Below, one piece after another: positions 1-6,771 of a stretch of DNA of 22,472 bases. This DNA is from a virus. Within the stretch, counting starts at the first letter, position 1. Every line of letters starts with the position of its first letter. The translations under genes were made by a program, and so were the position numbers. The DNA is taken from positions 1-22,472 of the IMG/VR virus record IMGVR_UViG_3300047319_000799. One strand, given 5' to 3'. The notes beneath the pieces are model-generated. The model did no database searches, had not been told where the DNA came from, and saw nothing but the letters and a program-made list of their open reading frames with translations.

Positions 1-84
1 GGCGCGGGAAGTCTCCACGAACGCATCCCACGACCCTTGGTAGCGCGCCACATTCCAAAGTTTTCCGAGATCGTCGTCAGTCAT
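1..84 (-). CDS. hypothetical protein, 5' part only
   Basis: This is the start of a gene running leftwards out of the window; 28 codons are visible, beginning MTDDDLGKLWNVARYQ. I chose this ATG because it overlaps the stop of the upstream gene by eight bases (ATGACTGA), the close packing seen throughout this unit. The visible part is acidic at its N-terminus and rich in aromatic residues. That is too little to assign a family. It is the last visible gene of the unit led by the promoter near 2090. Confidence 0.6.
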   Translation of the reverse strand, partial: MTDDDLGKLWNVARYQGSWDAFVETSRA

Positions 85-352
85 TTTTTATCTCCACTTC
101 AACGCCTACCAACTGAGCAATCAAATCTTCGGCTTGCTTGACGGTGCCCGTAATGCCGTGTGCGTCCGACGCGCGCCAATACTTGAAGCCATACTCAAGC
201 GCTTTCACTTGAATGTCGTCGCACGTCATAGCCAATACGCGGGATTCGAGGGCGGCTTGCCAAATCTCGTACTCAATATCGAAGTGAGTCGAATGCGCGA
301 GTTTTGCCGCTATCGCCCTGCGCGCAGCTTCGAACTTTTCACGTTCATTCAT
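77..352 (-). CDS. hypothetical small phage protein (91 aa)
   Basis: A soluble, mixed-charge 91-residue protein with no membrane segment and no motif I recognise. It is largely helical in appearance (EREKFEAARRAIAAKLAH at the N-terminus) with a tryptophan/tyrosine-rich middle and an acidic-basic C-terminus ending EIKND. The ATG overlaps the stop of the gene at 349-966 by four bases, which fixes the start and implies coupled translation. Function unknown; position among accessory early genes suggests a host-takeover or accessory role, but that is inference only. Confidence 0.7.
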   Translation of the reverse strand: MNEREKFEAARRAIAAKLAHSTHFDIEYEIWQAALESRVLAMTCDDIQVKALEYGFKYWRASDAHGITGTVKQAEDLIAQLVGVEVEIKND

Positions 353-966
353 TTGCTCGCTCCCTTGTCCAGTTGATCTGCTGCGAGCTTGAGAACGACC
401 GAGCGTTCGGTTTGATTAAAGCTACTCGGATAGCGTTCGAGCTTGCGCAATTCCTTAGCAATCTTCGAGGACCGCTCTGAATCAATCCTGTCTTGCTCTG
501 CGGACTGGGCGAGAGGGGCAGTGTCGATCATCTTCACGACACGATTGATCGCGCGTTCTGGTGTGATGCTCTTGTCCAGAAGTGTTTCGCGAACCGCATA
601 TAGCGCAGTCCCTTGCTCAGGAGGATTGCCATACCAAGCCGCGAAAGCCCGCGTATCGCCGTCCACGTCGCGTTGATAGACCACCCTCGCCACCGCCTCT
701 TGCTTGTCGCTCGGATTGACGGGAGGGGTGGCGATAGTTACGCCGAGATTGCCTTGCATATCTGTTGCGCCTGCTCCAACGACCGGAAACATGCTTGCCA
801 CCGGTTCATCTGAGAGAGGGGCGGGGGTGGCGAGAGCGTCGGTTGCGAACACGCTCGCGATGCCGCGCACGCCAGTCAGGAAAAGCTCCAACTCGCGCGG
901 CTCGAAACTGGCCTCGACATTCAGGCCGGGGATATTGAAGTGCTCAAGAATCTCTGCGTCAGTCAT
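349..966 (-). CDS. hypothetical protein (205 aa)
   Basis: Unrecognised 205-residue soluble protein. The N-terminal third (about residues 1-40) is acidic and hydrophobic. A proline/alanine-rich segment (about 45-85) looks like a flexible linker. The C-terminal half (about 90-205) is helical and charged, with an ERSSKIAKELRKLER stretch that could form a coiled coil. The ATG is preceded by GGAAG at a reasonable distance. A 38-bp gap separates it from the HNH gene upstream, one of the few real intercistronic gaps in this unit. Confidence 0.7.
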   Translation of the reverse strand: MTDAEILEHFNIPGLNVEASFEPRELELFLTGVRGIASVFATDALATPAPLSDEPVASMFPVVGAGATDMQGNLGVTIATPPVNPSDKQEAVARVVYQRDVDGDTRAFAAWYGNPPEQGTALYAVRETLLDKSITPERAINRVVKMIDTAPLAQSAEQDRIDSERSSKIAKELRKLERYPSSFNQTERSVVLKLAADQLDKGASK

Positions 967-1004
967 CTCAGTCTTCCAAAGTTAATCGCTAAAGGGCGGG
1001 GAGG

Positions 1005-1427
1005 TTAGGCGAACAGGTCCGCGATGGCCTTGCGTGCTCGCCGCGTCTCGCGCGCCGTCTCTGCGTGATGCTCGGCGTCGTACGCGAGATGGCAACGCTG
1101 GCAAAGCGCCTTCAGGTTCGACGGGTCACAGTTCTCAGGCACGTGGTCGAGGTGCGCAATCGTCAGCACGATGCGCGTCCATCGATTGCCGAGATACTCC
1201 GACGCTTTCCGCCGACCAAGCAGCCGGCCAGTTTCCGCGTCGTATACCTCGCCGTCGCCTTCGTACCGCTGAAACGTGCCGGCGCAGCTATCGATGCCGC
1301 GCACGATCATGTCGCCGTTCGCAACGCGGCATTGCTCGCAGCAGTTGCCAGCGCGCTCGAGAATCGATGCGCGAATCTCCTTCCAGTTGGCCGGATAGCG
1401 GGCGCGATTCTCAGCCTTGATCGGCAT
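1005..1427 (-). CDS. HNH endonuclease
   Basis: A 140-residue HNH-type nuclease, expected to cut DNA using a metal held in a beta-beta-alpha fold. The sequence shows CCEQC near residues 29-33, then IAHLDH with the first HNH histidine, then PSNLKALCQRCHLAYD with the NL residues and a second CxxC followed by histidine. Four cysteines probably bind a structural zinc. I chose the ATG at 1427 because AGGAGG lies just upstream; an in-frame extension to 1496 would mostly overlap the gene at 1411-1605. HNH genes next to terminase serve packaging; here no terminase is visible, so an accessory or recombination role is equally possible. Confidence 0.88.
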   Translation of the reverse strand: MPIKAENRARYPANWKEIRASILERAGNCCEQCRVANGDMIVRGIDSCAGTFQRYEGDGEVYDAETGRLLGRRKASEYLGNRWTRIVLTIAHLDHVPENCDPSNLKALCQRCHLAYDAEHHAETARETRRARKAIADLFA

Positions 1428-1605
1428 CGCCGCCTCCTGATACCTGCGCGTTGAATTCCTCGATGAGCTTGTCGATCGGGTTATTGAACAGCGCACCGCG
1501 CGTCACCTGAAGCTCTCTGATGTAATGGCCGGGACCGTTCAGCGCGACGAGCACCTCACGCAGAGCATTGGCATCGACGGTTACGGTTTGCTTTTGTTCG
1601 CTCAT
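1411..1605 (-). CDS. hypothetical small protein (64 aa)
   Basis: A 64-residue soluble protein starting MSEQKQTVTVDANALRE. The middle reads like a helix-turn with a GxGHYIRELQ segment, and the glycine/aspartate-rich C-terminus (SGGGDADQG) looks disordered. The gene overlaps the HNH start by 17 bp, and its own ATG overlaps the preceding stop as ATGA. No family recognised. Confidence that it is a gene rests on the tight packing at both ends. Confidence 0.7.
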   Translation of the reverse strand: MSEQKQTVTVDANALREVLVALNGPGHYIRELQVTRGALFNNPIDKLIEEFNAQVSGGGDADQG

Positions 1606-1790
1606 TTCTCACCTCGTGCAATAACAGCATTCCCGACAATGACGCTGACTCTCTGCCCGGTTATGTGGGAGAGCACTTCCACGAAGGCCACGCACGCGGC
1701 GTGGATGAGGGCGTCAGTGGCTTTCTTCGCGCGGCCGAGTTTGTCGAGTGCTTCGAGCAGCGCGAGGTAGGGGCGAAGGTGGCGGATCAC
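1602..1790 (-). CDS. hypothetical small protein, GTG start (62 aa)
   Basis: A 62-residue protein beginning VIRHLRPYLALLEALDKLG, predicted to be mainly two hydrophobic helices joined by a basic turn (GRAKKATD). The reading frame continues upstream to 1862, but I prefer the GTG at 1790: it forms a GTGA overlap with the preceding stop and has AGGAAAG at good spacing, while the extension overlaps another gene. Function unknown. It lacks a clear membrane segment. Confidence 0.65.
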   Translation of the reverse strand: MIRHLRPYLALLEALDKLGRAKKATDALIHAACVAFVEVLSHITGQRVSVIVGNAVIARGEK

Positions 1791-1981
1791 AGGATCTTTC
1801 CTGAGCGACCGTTGAATCGGCGTTTCAGGTCTTTCAGCGCATCCGATCGCGAGCCGTACCACTTGGCTTCGAGCTTCAACCGTCCGTCCTTGTAAGAGCG
1901 GATAACCCAGTCGTCACCATTAGGATGGCCCGGCGCAATGTCGCGCTCGATTCGCCACTTGCGATCTTTCATCGCGCTCAT
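1787..1981 (-). CDS. hypothetical protein, first gene of its unit (64 aa)
   Basis: A basic 64-residue protein (KDRKWRIERDIAPGHPNGDDW early, ALKDLKRRF late). The layout resembles small phage proteins with a short beta-sheet (WVIRSYKDGRLKLEAKWYGSRSDA), but I do not assign a family. The start has GAGGA five to six bases upstream; an internal ATG three codons in is an alternative. It is the first gene downstream of the palindromic promoter at 2067-2097, with a leader of about 80 nt. Confidence 0.7.
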   Translation of the reverse strand: MSAMKDRKWRIERDIAPGHPNGDDWVIRSYKDGRLKLEAKWYGSRSDALKDLKRRFNGRSGKIL

Positions 1982-2066
1982 GCTGTCCTCTTTAATCGTT
2001 ATCCGGCGCAGGGCCGGGGGTGTCGGTAGGCATTTGGTTAGCGCTAAAGCAATGCCGCATTGGTGA

Positions 2067-2097
2067 CTATAGTACTAATACGGCATCGTTTCCGCAA
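2067..2097 (-). promoter_or_regulatory. leftward promoter with palindromic operator (site A)
   Basis: Read on the minus strand: -35 TTGCGG (2092-2097), a 17-bp spacer, -10 TACTAT (2069-2074). The spacer and -10 form the 25-bp element at 2067-2091, which matches AAACGATGC-N7-GYATCGTTT well in its first half and poorly in its second. It would drive the unit beginning at 1981. A short perfect inverted repeat (AGCGAT / ATCGCT, 2098-2110) lies just upstream. Confidence 0.7.
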
Positions 2098-2108
2098 GCG
2101 ATAAATCG

Positions 2109-2465
2109 CTATTTGCGCGTCACCATACAGAGCGATCGGAAGAGGTCTTGCTCTGCGCTGTAGCCGGTGAGATTTCTGCGCATCCACACTGGCGGCTCGA
2201 GAACCGTTGTCGCTTTGTCGACGGCGTTCCGTAACTCGTCGCCTTCGAGAAGTTGAAATGTCACCGCGCCGCGCTGGTTGTTGCGCCACACCTGGCCCTT
2301 GCTGACCATCAGATGCAACGTTTCGCGCACACACGAACGAGGGCGGCCGGGAAGCATGTCGAGCACGGCGTCTTGGCTATATGCAACGCCCGGCTTCATC
2401 ACTTGGGCGAGCTCGTGCGGCGATACGGTTTCCGGCTGGCGGTTGGCGCTGATTGTTGTTCTCAT
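2109..2465 (-). CDS. winged-helix-like DNA-binding protein (118 aa)
   Basis: A 118-residue protein whose central part (about residues 14-75) reads as a winged helix: SPHELAQVMKPGVAYSQDAV, then a helix with RSCVRETLHLMVSKGQVWR and a strand ending AVTFQLLEG. This resembles small phage transcription-related proteins that lie near NinB/RusA genes, but I cannot name a family. The start at 2465 forms ATGA with the YbcO-like gene's stop; a longer frame reading upstream is a shadow of that gene. It is the last gene of its unit and stops just before promoter A. Confidence 0.65.
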   Translation of the reverse strand: MRTTISANRQPETVSPHELAQVMKPGVAYSQDAVLDMLPGRPRSCVRETLHLMVSKGQVWRNNQRGAVTFQLLEGDELRNAVDKATTVLEPPVWMRRNLTGYSAEQDLFRSLCMVTRK

Positions 2466-2887
2466 GCTGCGTCTGCTTCCATTTTTCCGTCGCGCACGAA
2501 CTGCCATTCGGCGTATGCGCGATCCCACGTTGCGAACTTTTCTTCTCTGCTTGCCTTGCCGGCGTCTAGCCATTGATGGCACCAGTGGCAGCCGGGCACG
2601 GTCTTTTCGTGCAGTGCCTTCTTTCCCATACCCTTGCCGTCTCGCGCTTGATTGCTGTGGCAGGGCATAACGATGTCTGGCGACGCGTCGCCGCCGCATA
2701 TGACGCCGAGAAAGCATCGTTCGCCGCGGCAAGCGGCCAGATACTTCGATCCCTGCTCGACGGTCGGCTTCTTGATGCGCGACTTCATCGCCGTGCGCTT
2801 GAGCGTCGTCTGCCGATCTGCCAGAGCAAACGGCTTCGGCTCAGGGCGCTTGAAGCCAGTGCGGCGGAGTGGGGCGGAGCGTTTCAT
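2462..2887 (-). CDS. YbcO/DUF1364-like putative nuclease
   Basis: A 141-residue protein with a very basic N-terminus (residues 1-45) followed by a zinc/HNH-like core. CRGERC, then a CGG turn, then MPCHSNQARDGKGMGKKA and finally CHWCHQWLD at about residues 99-107. The CHSN-GKGMG-CHxCH arrangement is the signature I associate with the DUF1364/YbcO family, small nucleases encoded in the ninR-like recombination region of lambdoid phages. Its neighbours NinB and RusA fit that setting. The ATG has GGAG upstream and overlaps the preceding stop. Confidence 0.75.
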   Translation of the reverse strand: MKRSAPLRRTGFKRPEPKPFALADRQTTLKRTAMKSRIKKPTVEQGSKYLAACRGERCFLGVICGGDASPDIVMPCHSNQARDGKGMGKKALHEKTVPGCHWCHQWLDAGKASREEKFATWDRAYAEWQFVRDGKMEADAA

Positions 2888-3279
2888 TGCGCGCTCCAGA
2901 CAAGTTGCGCAAACGGATTGCCGGCCATCGACTTCGCGGCGCGCCTAGCCTTCTCGATGGCCTTGTTCTTCGCGTAGTAGCGTGCGTGGCGCATCTTCGC
3001 GCATGTCCTTTTCGAAGGCTTAGACCGGTCCTTGCCTTCGCCCGCCTTCCAGAGCGCCATCACGCGGCCCGGCTCGTTGATCTTGTGCTGCCAGCCAGCA
3101 ATATGAATCAAGCCGTCTGCATGCATTGCGCGCATTGCCTTGCGCGCTGTGTCTTGGTGAATCCCCATCGTGTCGGCGACTTCAATGCTCGTCATGCCCT
3201 TGTCGATGAGCGCAAGCATCGCTCGGCGGGTGTCGTATCGCTTAGAATCAAAACCTAAGGTGCGTCGTGGTGTAGTCAT
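2884..3279 (-). CDS. helix-turn-helix protein (131 aa)
   Basis: A basic 131-residue protein. Residues about 12-60 form a clear HTH/winged helix: a helix RRAMLALIDKG, then SIEVADTMGIHQDTARKAMRAM as helix-turn-recognition helix, then ADGLIHIAGW as the wing. The remainder (about 75-131) is strongly basic (RSKPSKRTCAKMRHARYYAK) and may add nonspecific nucleic-acid binding. The start at 3279 forms ATGA with NinB's stop; the longer frame to 3522 is a shadow. Likely regulator or recombination accessory factor. Confidence 0.72.
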   Translation of the reverse strand: MTTPRRTLGFDSKRYDTRRAMLALIDKGMTSIEVADTMGIHQDTARKAMRAMHADGLIHIAGWQHKINEPGRVMALWKAGEGKDRSKPSKRTCAKMRHARYYAKNKAIEKARRAAKSMAGNPFAQLVWSAQ

Positions 3280-3725
3280 TGCTGTAGATCCTCGTAGCCT
3301 CTTGGCGGCGCATCCTTGAGCGCGACCCCTTTTTCTGTTGTCCATGCGAGCAGGAATTCGATGAACTCCGACGCATGCCTTTTGCTGAACTTGCGCGTCT
3401 GCACGCCGAGCTGCACGAAGCCAGTGCCGTCGAGATTCGGGATGATCGAGCCGACGCCTTGAACTGGATCGCCTTCGGCCGCCTTGACTCGAGCGAAGGA
3501 GTCGACCAGCAGACGTTTCCACGTCTCGCGGTCACGCATCGCGCCCATGAACGGGACTTGCTTGGCGACCGCCGAGAAGATGCTGTGATACATGGCCTCC
3601 TGATCGCGCGTTTTGGTCGGCGGTTTGATCTCGACGATGAAACCGTCAGGCGCTTGTATGCAGGCTCGACTTGCCATCTGGCGCGCCGTCGAGTGCACGA
3701 GCCGGTAAAGTTGCTTGTCGCTCAT
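3276..3725 (-). CDS. ninB: NinB-family recombination mediator (lambda Orf-like)
   Basis: A 149-residue homologue of lambda NinB/Orf, a homodimeric single-strand DNA-binding protein that helps a recombinase load on SSB-coated DNA. Sequence support: IVEIKPPTKTRDQEAMYHSI matches the family's N-terminal strand and the R/N-rich Q-containing helix, SWKR-like ETWKRLL follows, and the C-terminus has the hallmark FVQLGVQTRKFSKRHASEFI then AWTTEKGVAL. Length is typical (lambda about 146). It lies with RusA and a YbcO-like gene, the same functional set as the lambda nin region. Confidence 0.88.
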   Translation of the reverse strand: MSDKQLYRLVHSTARQMASRACIQAPDGFIVEIKPPTKTRDQEAMYHSIFSAVAKQVPFMGAMRDRETWKRLLVDSFARVKAAEGDPVQGVGSIIPNLDGTGFVQLGVQTRKFSKRHASEFIEFLLAWTTEKGVALKDAPPRGYEDLQQ

Positions 3726-4150
3726 GCCGCGCTGTCTTCGATGGTGTAATGGCGCGGATCTTTGTCGGCATGACGATCAAGGATCGCGCCGGCCGCGGCA
3801 TTTAAGGCCGGATAGAAAGGTGCGGAGACGGGCGCGCGATCGTCAGTCACCTTGCTCTGGAGCATCGCGTCGCGGAGCACTACGAGCGACGTGATGGCCT
3901 TCGTGATGTGCGACATGCCCGAATCAGGGTCGATGTCTTCACCTTCCCACCAAGAGAACAAATGTCGAAGCGTCGCGTCGTAGTAGACCGATGCACGCAC
4001 GCCCACGGCGCGATAGTTATGTCGGCCGTACTTGGCGGCACCTTCGAGCATGGCGACGCCAATCTCGGCCATGACCGCCGCAGATACGGTAGACATCGGC
4101 GCCTTGCGGATGCCAACGGCGTCTTTCGGGTTCGTCGATTTGCTGGTCAT
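3722..4150 (-). CDS. dATP/dGTP diphosphohydrolase-domain protein (MazG-like)
   Basis: A 142-residue protein matching the phage family annotated as dATP/dGTP diphosphohydrolase, N-terminal (all-alpha MazG-like fold). It opens TNPKDAVGIRKAP, the conserved start, then EGAAKYGRHNYRAVGV, and YYDATLRHLFSWWEGEDIDPDSG followed by HITKAI; the E, H and D residues would bind Mg2+. The activity removes pyrophosphate from purine dNTPs, acting on the nucleotide pool before DNA synthesis. No PurZ or DpoZ gene is in this window, so 2-aminoadenine DNA is not indicated by what is visible. GAGGAAGG precedes the ATG. Confidence 0.82.
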   Translation of the reverse strand: MTSKSTNPKDAVGIRKAPMSTVSAAVMAEIGVAMLEGAAKYGRHNYRAVGVRASVYYDATLRHLFSWWEGEDIDPDSGMSHITKAITSLVVLRDAMLQSKVTDDRAPVSAPFYPALNAAAGAILDRHADKDPRHYTIEDSAA

Positions 4151-4368
4151 GCCTTCCTCGTCGTGAAGCCGTTAAACACGCGACGCAGCACATACGAGCG
4201 CGCGATTGAAATGCCGGTGTAGATGATCCCCATCAGGAAATTGTTCGCCAGGCTGATGTGCATGCCGAACAACGGGAATATCAGCAGGTTGGCGGCGTAG
4301 TTGATGCCGAAGCCTATGGCCGTGTTCATCAGGGCTTCCGCGATCGATCCTTTTCGCGACTGGCTCAT
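4147..4368 (-). CDS. DUF7220-type small membrane protein
   Basis: A 73-residue protein with two hydrophobic segments, about residues 15-35 (ALMNTAIGFGINYAANLLIF) and 40-60 (SLANNFLMGIIYTGISIARS), flanked by basic residues. The opening MSQSRKGSIAEALMNT is the recurring start of the DUF7220 phage family as I remember it. I chose the ATG at 4368 because AGGAA precedes it and the upstream extension overlaps RusA. Probably sits in the inner membrane; function unknown. Confidence 0.78.
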   Translation of the reverse strand: MSQSRKGSIAEALMNTAIGFGINYAANLLIFPLFGMHISLANNFLMGIIYTGISIARSYVLRRVFNGFTTRKA

Positions 4369-4760
4369 GCCGGTTCCTTTCCTGTTGTTGACACCACCAT
4401 CACGCGGCACTCGCCGCCCTTGACGATCTCGCCGCGCGTCACCAGCAGCTCGTCGATCTGCTCGTCATCGTCGAATACGCCGGCGTGCTCTAGCGCGTCG
4501 CACAGCGCCTTCATGCGATTGTCGAGGTCAGAGCCGCGACGGTCGCGCATGCAGATCCGTACCGCCATGAACAGGCGAGCAGAGCCGAATTTGATCGCGT
4601 TGTGCTCGGCGACGATCTCTGCGACACGTTGGCGGAAGTCCTTGCCTTCCTTGGTGATGTACATGCCTTTTGGCGACTTGCGCCAGTAGATGTTCACGGA
4701 AGGCGGAAGCGGAAGCGTCAGGAACTGGCTGACGCCGTATAACTCGTTTTGGCCTGTCAT
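4365..4760 (-). CDS. rusA: RusA-type Holliday junction resolvase
   Basis: A 131-residue RusA-family endonuclease, which cuts four-way DNA junctions symmetrically during phage recombination and before packaging. The N-terminal LPLPPSVNIYWR and the core DRRGSDLDNRMKALCDALE, followed by AGVFDDDEQI, carry the conserved aspartates (about 78, 80 and 98-99) that hold Mg2+. Length fits the family (about 120 residues). I chose the ATG at 4760; it overlaps the stop of the small gene at 4757-4936. Its co-occurrence with NinB and a Gp157 gene supports a recombination module. Confidence 0.92.
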   Translation of the reverse strand: MTGQNELYGVSQFLTLPLPPSVNIYWRKSPKGMYITKEGKDFRQRVAEIVAEHNAIKFGSARLFMAVRICMRDRRGSDLDNRMKALCDALEHAGVFDDDEQIDELLVTRGEIVKGGECRVMVVSTTGKEPA

Positions 4761-4936
4761 TTTGTGTTTTTGTCGCTGCGTACGTAGTTCCAGATCTCGC
4801 GCTTGGCTCGCTCCGCGGCATCGTCTCCGCACCTGCCACGCACGTTCTCGACTAGCGCCTTAGCGTTGGCGTATTCGCCTCGGCGACCGTCTCGCACGGC
4901 TCGCATGAACCGTGCGAAACATTCCTCGCGTGTCAC
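4757..4936 (-). CDS. hypothetical small helical protein, GTG start (59 aa)
   Basis: A charged, helical 59-residue protein starting VTREECFARFMRAVRDG and ending SDKNTK. No family assigned. The frame is open to 5002, but the GTG at 4936 makes a GTGA overlap with the SPFH gene's stop, while the extension reads as an arginine-rich shadow of that gene. No convincing ribosome binding site is present, so translation probably depends on coupling to the gene upstream. Confidence 0.6.
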   Translation of the reverse strand: MTREECFARFMRAVRDGRRGEYANAKALVENVRGRCGDDAAERAKREIWNYVRSDKNTK

Positions 4937-5784
4937 TTGGCGACGTTCAGGAACGGAACCGGTGCGCCTGCGCCGAGATAGGTCGGAAGCTGGCCGTTCC
5001 ATTTGTTGATGGCTTGCAGTTGCAGATATTCCTGACCGCCGTTCGTCTTGACTGCCTGCGCCTGAATAGCGATCGACTCCGCTTCGCCTCGCGCCTTCGC
5101 GACTTGCTGATCAGCTTCAAACTTCACGCGGGCGAGTTCGCGTTCTGCTTGCTCGGCGCGCTGGCTGGCCGTCACCTTCGCTTCGATCGCTGCATCGAAC
5201 GCAGCGCTAAACTTGAAGTTCGTGATGTTGATGTCTTGGATGATCAGGCCGTACCCTTGCAACTTCGTGCGGAGGGCAGTGAGGATCGCGTCGGATACTT
5301 GCTGGCGTTTCGTCACCAGTTCCTCGGCGGTATATCTGGCAGCGACGGATTTGAAGACTTCGAACATTGCAGGCGCAACATACGAATCTTCGTAGTCGAG
5401 TGCAGGCGACATCGTATAAAGCGCATGCACCTTCGCCGGATCAACCTTGTAGTTCATCGTCAGATCGGTATGAACCGATTGCAGATCCTTCGATGCCGCT
5501 TGCGCTGATTGGATCTTGGCGACGTCGAGGCCGGTGAATACCTCATGCACGCGAGATGCGGGGTTCACGAGATGCGGGCCTTCGCCTAGCGTTTCAGTCT
5601 CGACGTGGCCGAACGTGGTCACGATGGCGATGTGCGACGGCGCGACTTGCGTGAAGCAGGCGAACAGGATGCCGACGACGAGCGTTGCGGCACCCGCCGC
5701 TGCGCCGACGATCCAGTTGAGGAAGTATGTCGCGGCTCCGGCAAGGATTAACGACACGAGGATGATGATGACGATCTGGCCCAT
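4933..5784 (-). CDS. SPFH/prohibitin-domain membrane protein
   Basis: A 283-residue prohibitin-like protein. Residues about 4-22 and 26-46 are hydrophobic membrane segments. The SPFH core follows (QVAPSHIAIVTTFGHVETET, GPHLVNP, then QSVHTDLTMNYKVDPAKV). After it comes TAEELVTKRQQVSDAILTAL and a long coiled coil (about 195-245: EAKVTASQRAEQAERELARV) ending in the QAQAVKTNGGQEYLQLQAINKW region typical of prohibitins. The family forms ring or cage assemblies at the inner membrane and in bacteria associates with FtsH-type proteases. AAGGAA precedes the chosen ATG. A phage copy might protect or redirect proteolysis or remodel membranes; that is inference. Confidence 0.9.
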   Translation of the reverse strand: MGQIVIIILVSLILAGAATYFLNWIVGAAAGAATLVVGILFACFTQVAPSHIAIVTTFGHVETETLGEGPHLVNPASRVHEVFTGLDVAKIQSAQAASKDLQSVHTDLTMNYKVDPAKVHALYTMSPALDYEDSYVAPAMFEVFKSVAARYTAEELVTKRQQVSDAILTALRTKLQGYGLIIQDINITNFKFSAAFDAAIEAKVTASQRAEQAERELARVKFEADQQVAKARGEAESIAIQAQAVKTNGGQEYLQLQAINKWNGQLPTYLGAGAPVPFLNVAK

Positions 5785-5956
5785 GATTTCCTTTGTTAGT
5801 GCGCTTGACGCGCGAAAGTTGTTGCTCGGTTCAGCACCAGCACACACATGAGAGAGGCACGACGCGACGAAGGAACCACGCCCCGCCATCGACGCGGCTG
5901 TACTCGGTGTAACTGGCTAAGTGCGGCAGGATGACGGTGTGCATGGTGATGGTCGG

Positions 5957-6451
5957 TTACTTGATGTCTACGCGCTCGCCGCGAACCAGCGAACATCCGG
6001 GCACTTCGAATCCATCTTTCAGCGCGGCCGCGATCAACTTTTTATCGGGCATCGGCTTCGGCGGCTCCGGTTCTGTCTTGTAGGCATCCGGGATAAGAGA
6101 TTCGTCGTCGATCTTCACGCTCGGCGGATTGAGCGCGAGCTTGATCCGGAAGTAGGGCGTATCGATCTTCGACACGTTCGCCAGCTTCAGTCCGTCGAGC
6201 AGGTACTTACGGATCCGCTCTGCGCGGTTTTCCATCGCCTTCGCGCGCTCTGTCATCTGCTTTGCGTGCGCCTTGATCTGCTCGGCGGTCGACTCCAGAT
6301 TTCGCGCAACGAACGCGGTATTCATGGCCTTGGTTTCGAGTTCGCCGCCGATCGCTTCCAGCGTGTCAAGCAACGTCTGCTCATCCAGATCCAGGTCTTC
6401 CAGCTTCGCCACATCAGCGCGGTATTCGGCCGCGATCTCGAACAAGTTCAT
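5957..6451 (-). CDS. Siphovirus Gp157-family protein
   Basis: A 164-residue protein of the Gp157 family, found in siphophage genomes and once linked to phage resistance in Streptococcus thermophilus. The N-terminus MNLFEIAAEYRADVAKLED and the long helical stretch through about residue 90 (ARNLESTAEQIKAHAKQMTE, then ENRAERIRKYLLDGL) form the typical coiled coil. The C-terminal IKLALNPPSVKIDDESLIPDAY and PDKKLIAAALKDG are the family's conserved tail. AAGGAAAG precedes the ATG. It is the first gene of the unit driven from site B and commonly neighbours recombination genes. Confidence 0.88.
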   Translation of the reverse strand: MNLFEIAAEYRADVAKLEDLDLDEQTLLDTLEAIGGELETKAMNTAFVARNLESTAEQIKAHAKQMTERAKAMENRAERIRKYLLDGLKLANVSKIDTPYFRIKLALNPPSVKIDDESLIPDAYKTEPEPPKPMPDKKLIAAALKDGFEVPGCSLVRGERVDIK

Positions 6452-6485
6452 CGCTCTTTCCTTTTGGTTGTAGGCTGCTGTTTGA

Positions 6486-6536
6486 GGATCGTTTCAACCA
6501 ATCATACCGCGAAACGATCCCAATAGGGCATCGTTT
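6486..6536 (-). promoter_or_regulatory. leftward promoter with double palindromic operator (site B)
   Basis: The element at 6512-6536 is the cleanest copy of the 25-bp palindrome: its arms AAACGATGC and GGATCGTTT (minus strand) match almost perfectly around a 7-bp centre. A third half-site lies at 6486-6495: GGATCGTTTC is a perfect inverted partner of GAAACGATCC at 6511-6520 with 15 bp between. A -10 of TATGAT (6501-6506, minus strand) sits between those partners; the -35 is poor, so the promoter may be weak or need an activator. The palindrome overlaps the stop codon of the gene at 6535-6771. It would drive the unit starting at 6451. Confidence 0.65.
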
Positions 6537-6771
6537 AAGCACAAATTTTTTGCAGGATCGAACGTGTGCGGCGAAGCTCCTGAGCATCGCGCATCTCGAC
6601 GATCAAGCGCAGCATGTCGCGGCGCATCGTCGCTTCGAGGATGGCGATTTCGGCGTCTTTCAACTGCTGGCGAACGTCGCTTGTCGGGTGGTCGATCATG
6701 GGAAGGTGTTGGAATGCTTGCTGCCGAGCTGCTGCGCTGTCGATGTCGGCGAATAATGCGGTCTTGTTCAT
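6535..6771 (-). CDS. hypothetical helical protein (78 aa)
   Basis: A 78-residue soluble protein, almost entirely helical. The C-terminal half (ILEATMRRDMLRLIVEMRDA) has the spacing of a short coiled coil. No family recognised. GGAGAG precedes the ATG, which overlaps the stop of the gene upstream as ATGA. It is the last gene of the unit that carries the Sak4-like and SSB-like genes; its stop codon lies within the operator at site B. Confidence 0.68.
   Translation of the reverse strand: MNKTALFADIDSAAARQQAFQHLPMIDHPTSDVRQQLKDAEIAILEATMRRDMLRLIVEMRDAQELRRTRSILQKICA

Noticed and set aside
2098-2110. Inverted repeat AGCGAT/ATCGCT near site A as a terminator
   Set aside because: Stem of only six bases and no U tract in either direction.
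4912-5508. A 198-codon rightward frame opposite the SPFH gene
   Set aside because: Antisense shadow; the minus frame has a clear SPFH protein with a good start site.
5831-5944. A 37-codon leftward frame between Gp157 and SPFH (MHTVILPHLASYTEY...)
   Set aside because: It lies just 12 bases after the Gp157 stop but has no ribosome binding site and an unusual cysteine-rich end. I left it out as an unproven frame in a 172-bp gap.
5796-5996. A 66-codon leftward frame in the same gap
   Set aside because: Histidine/arginine-rich composition and overlap with the Gp157 end in another frame indicate a shadow.
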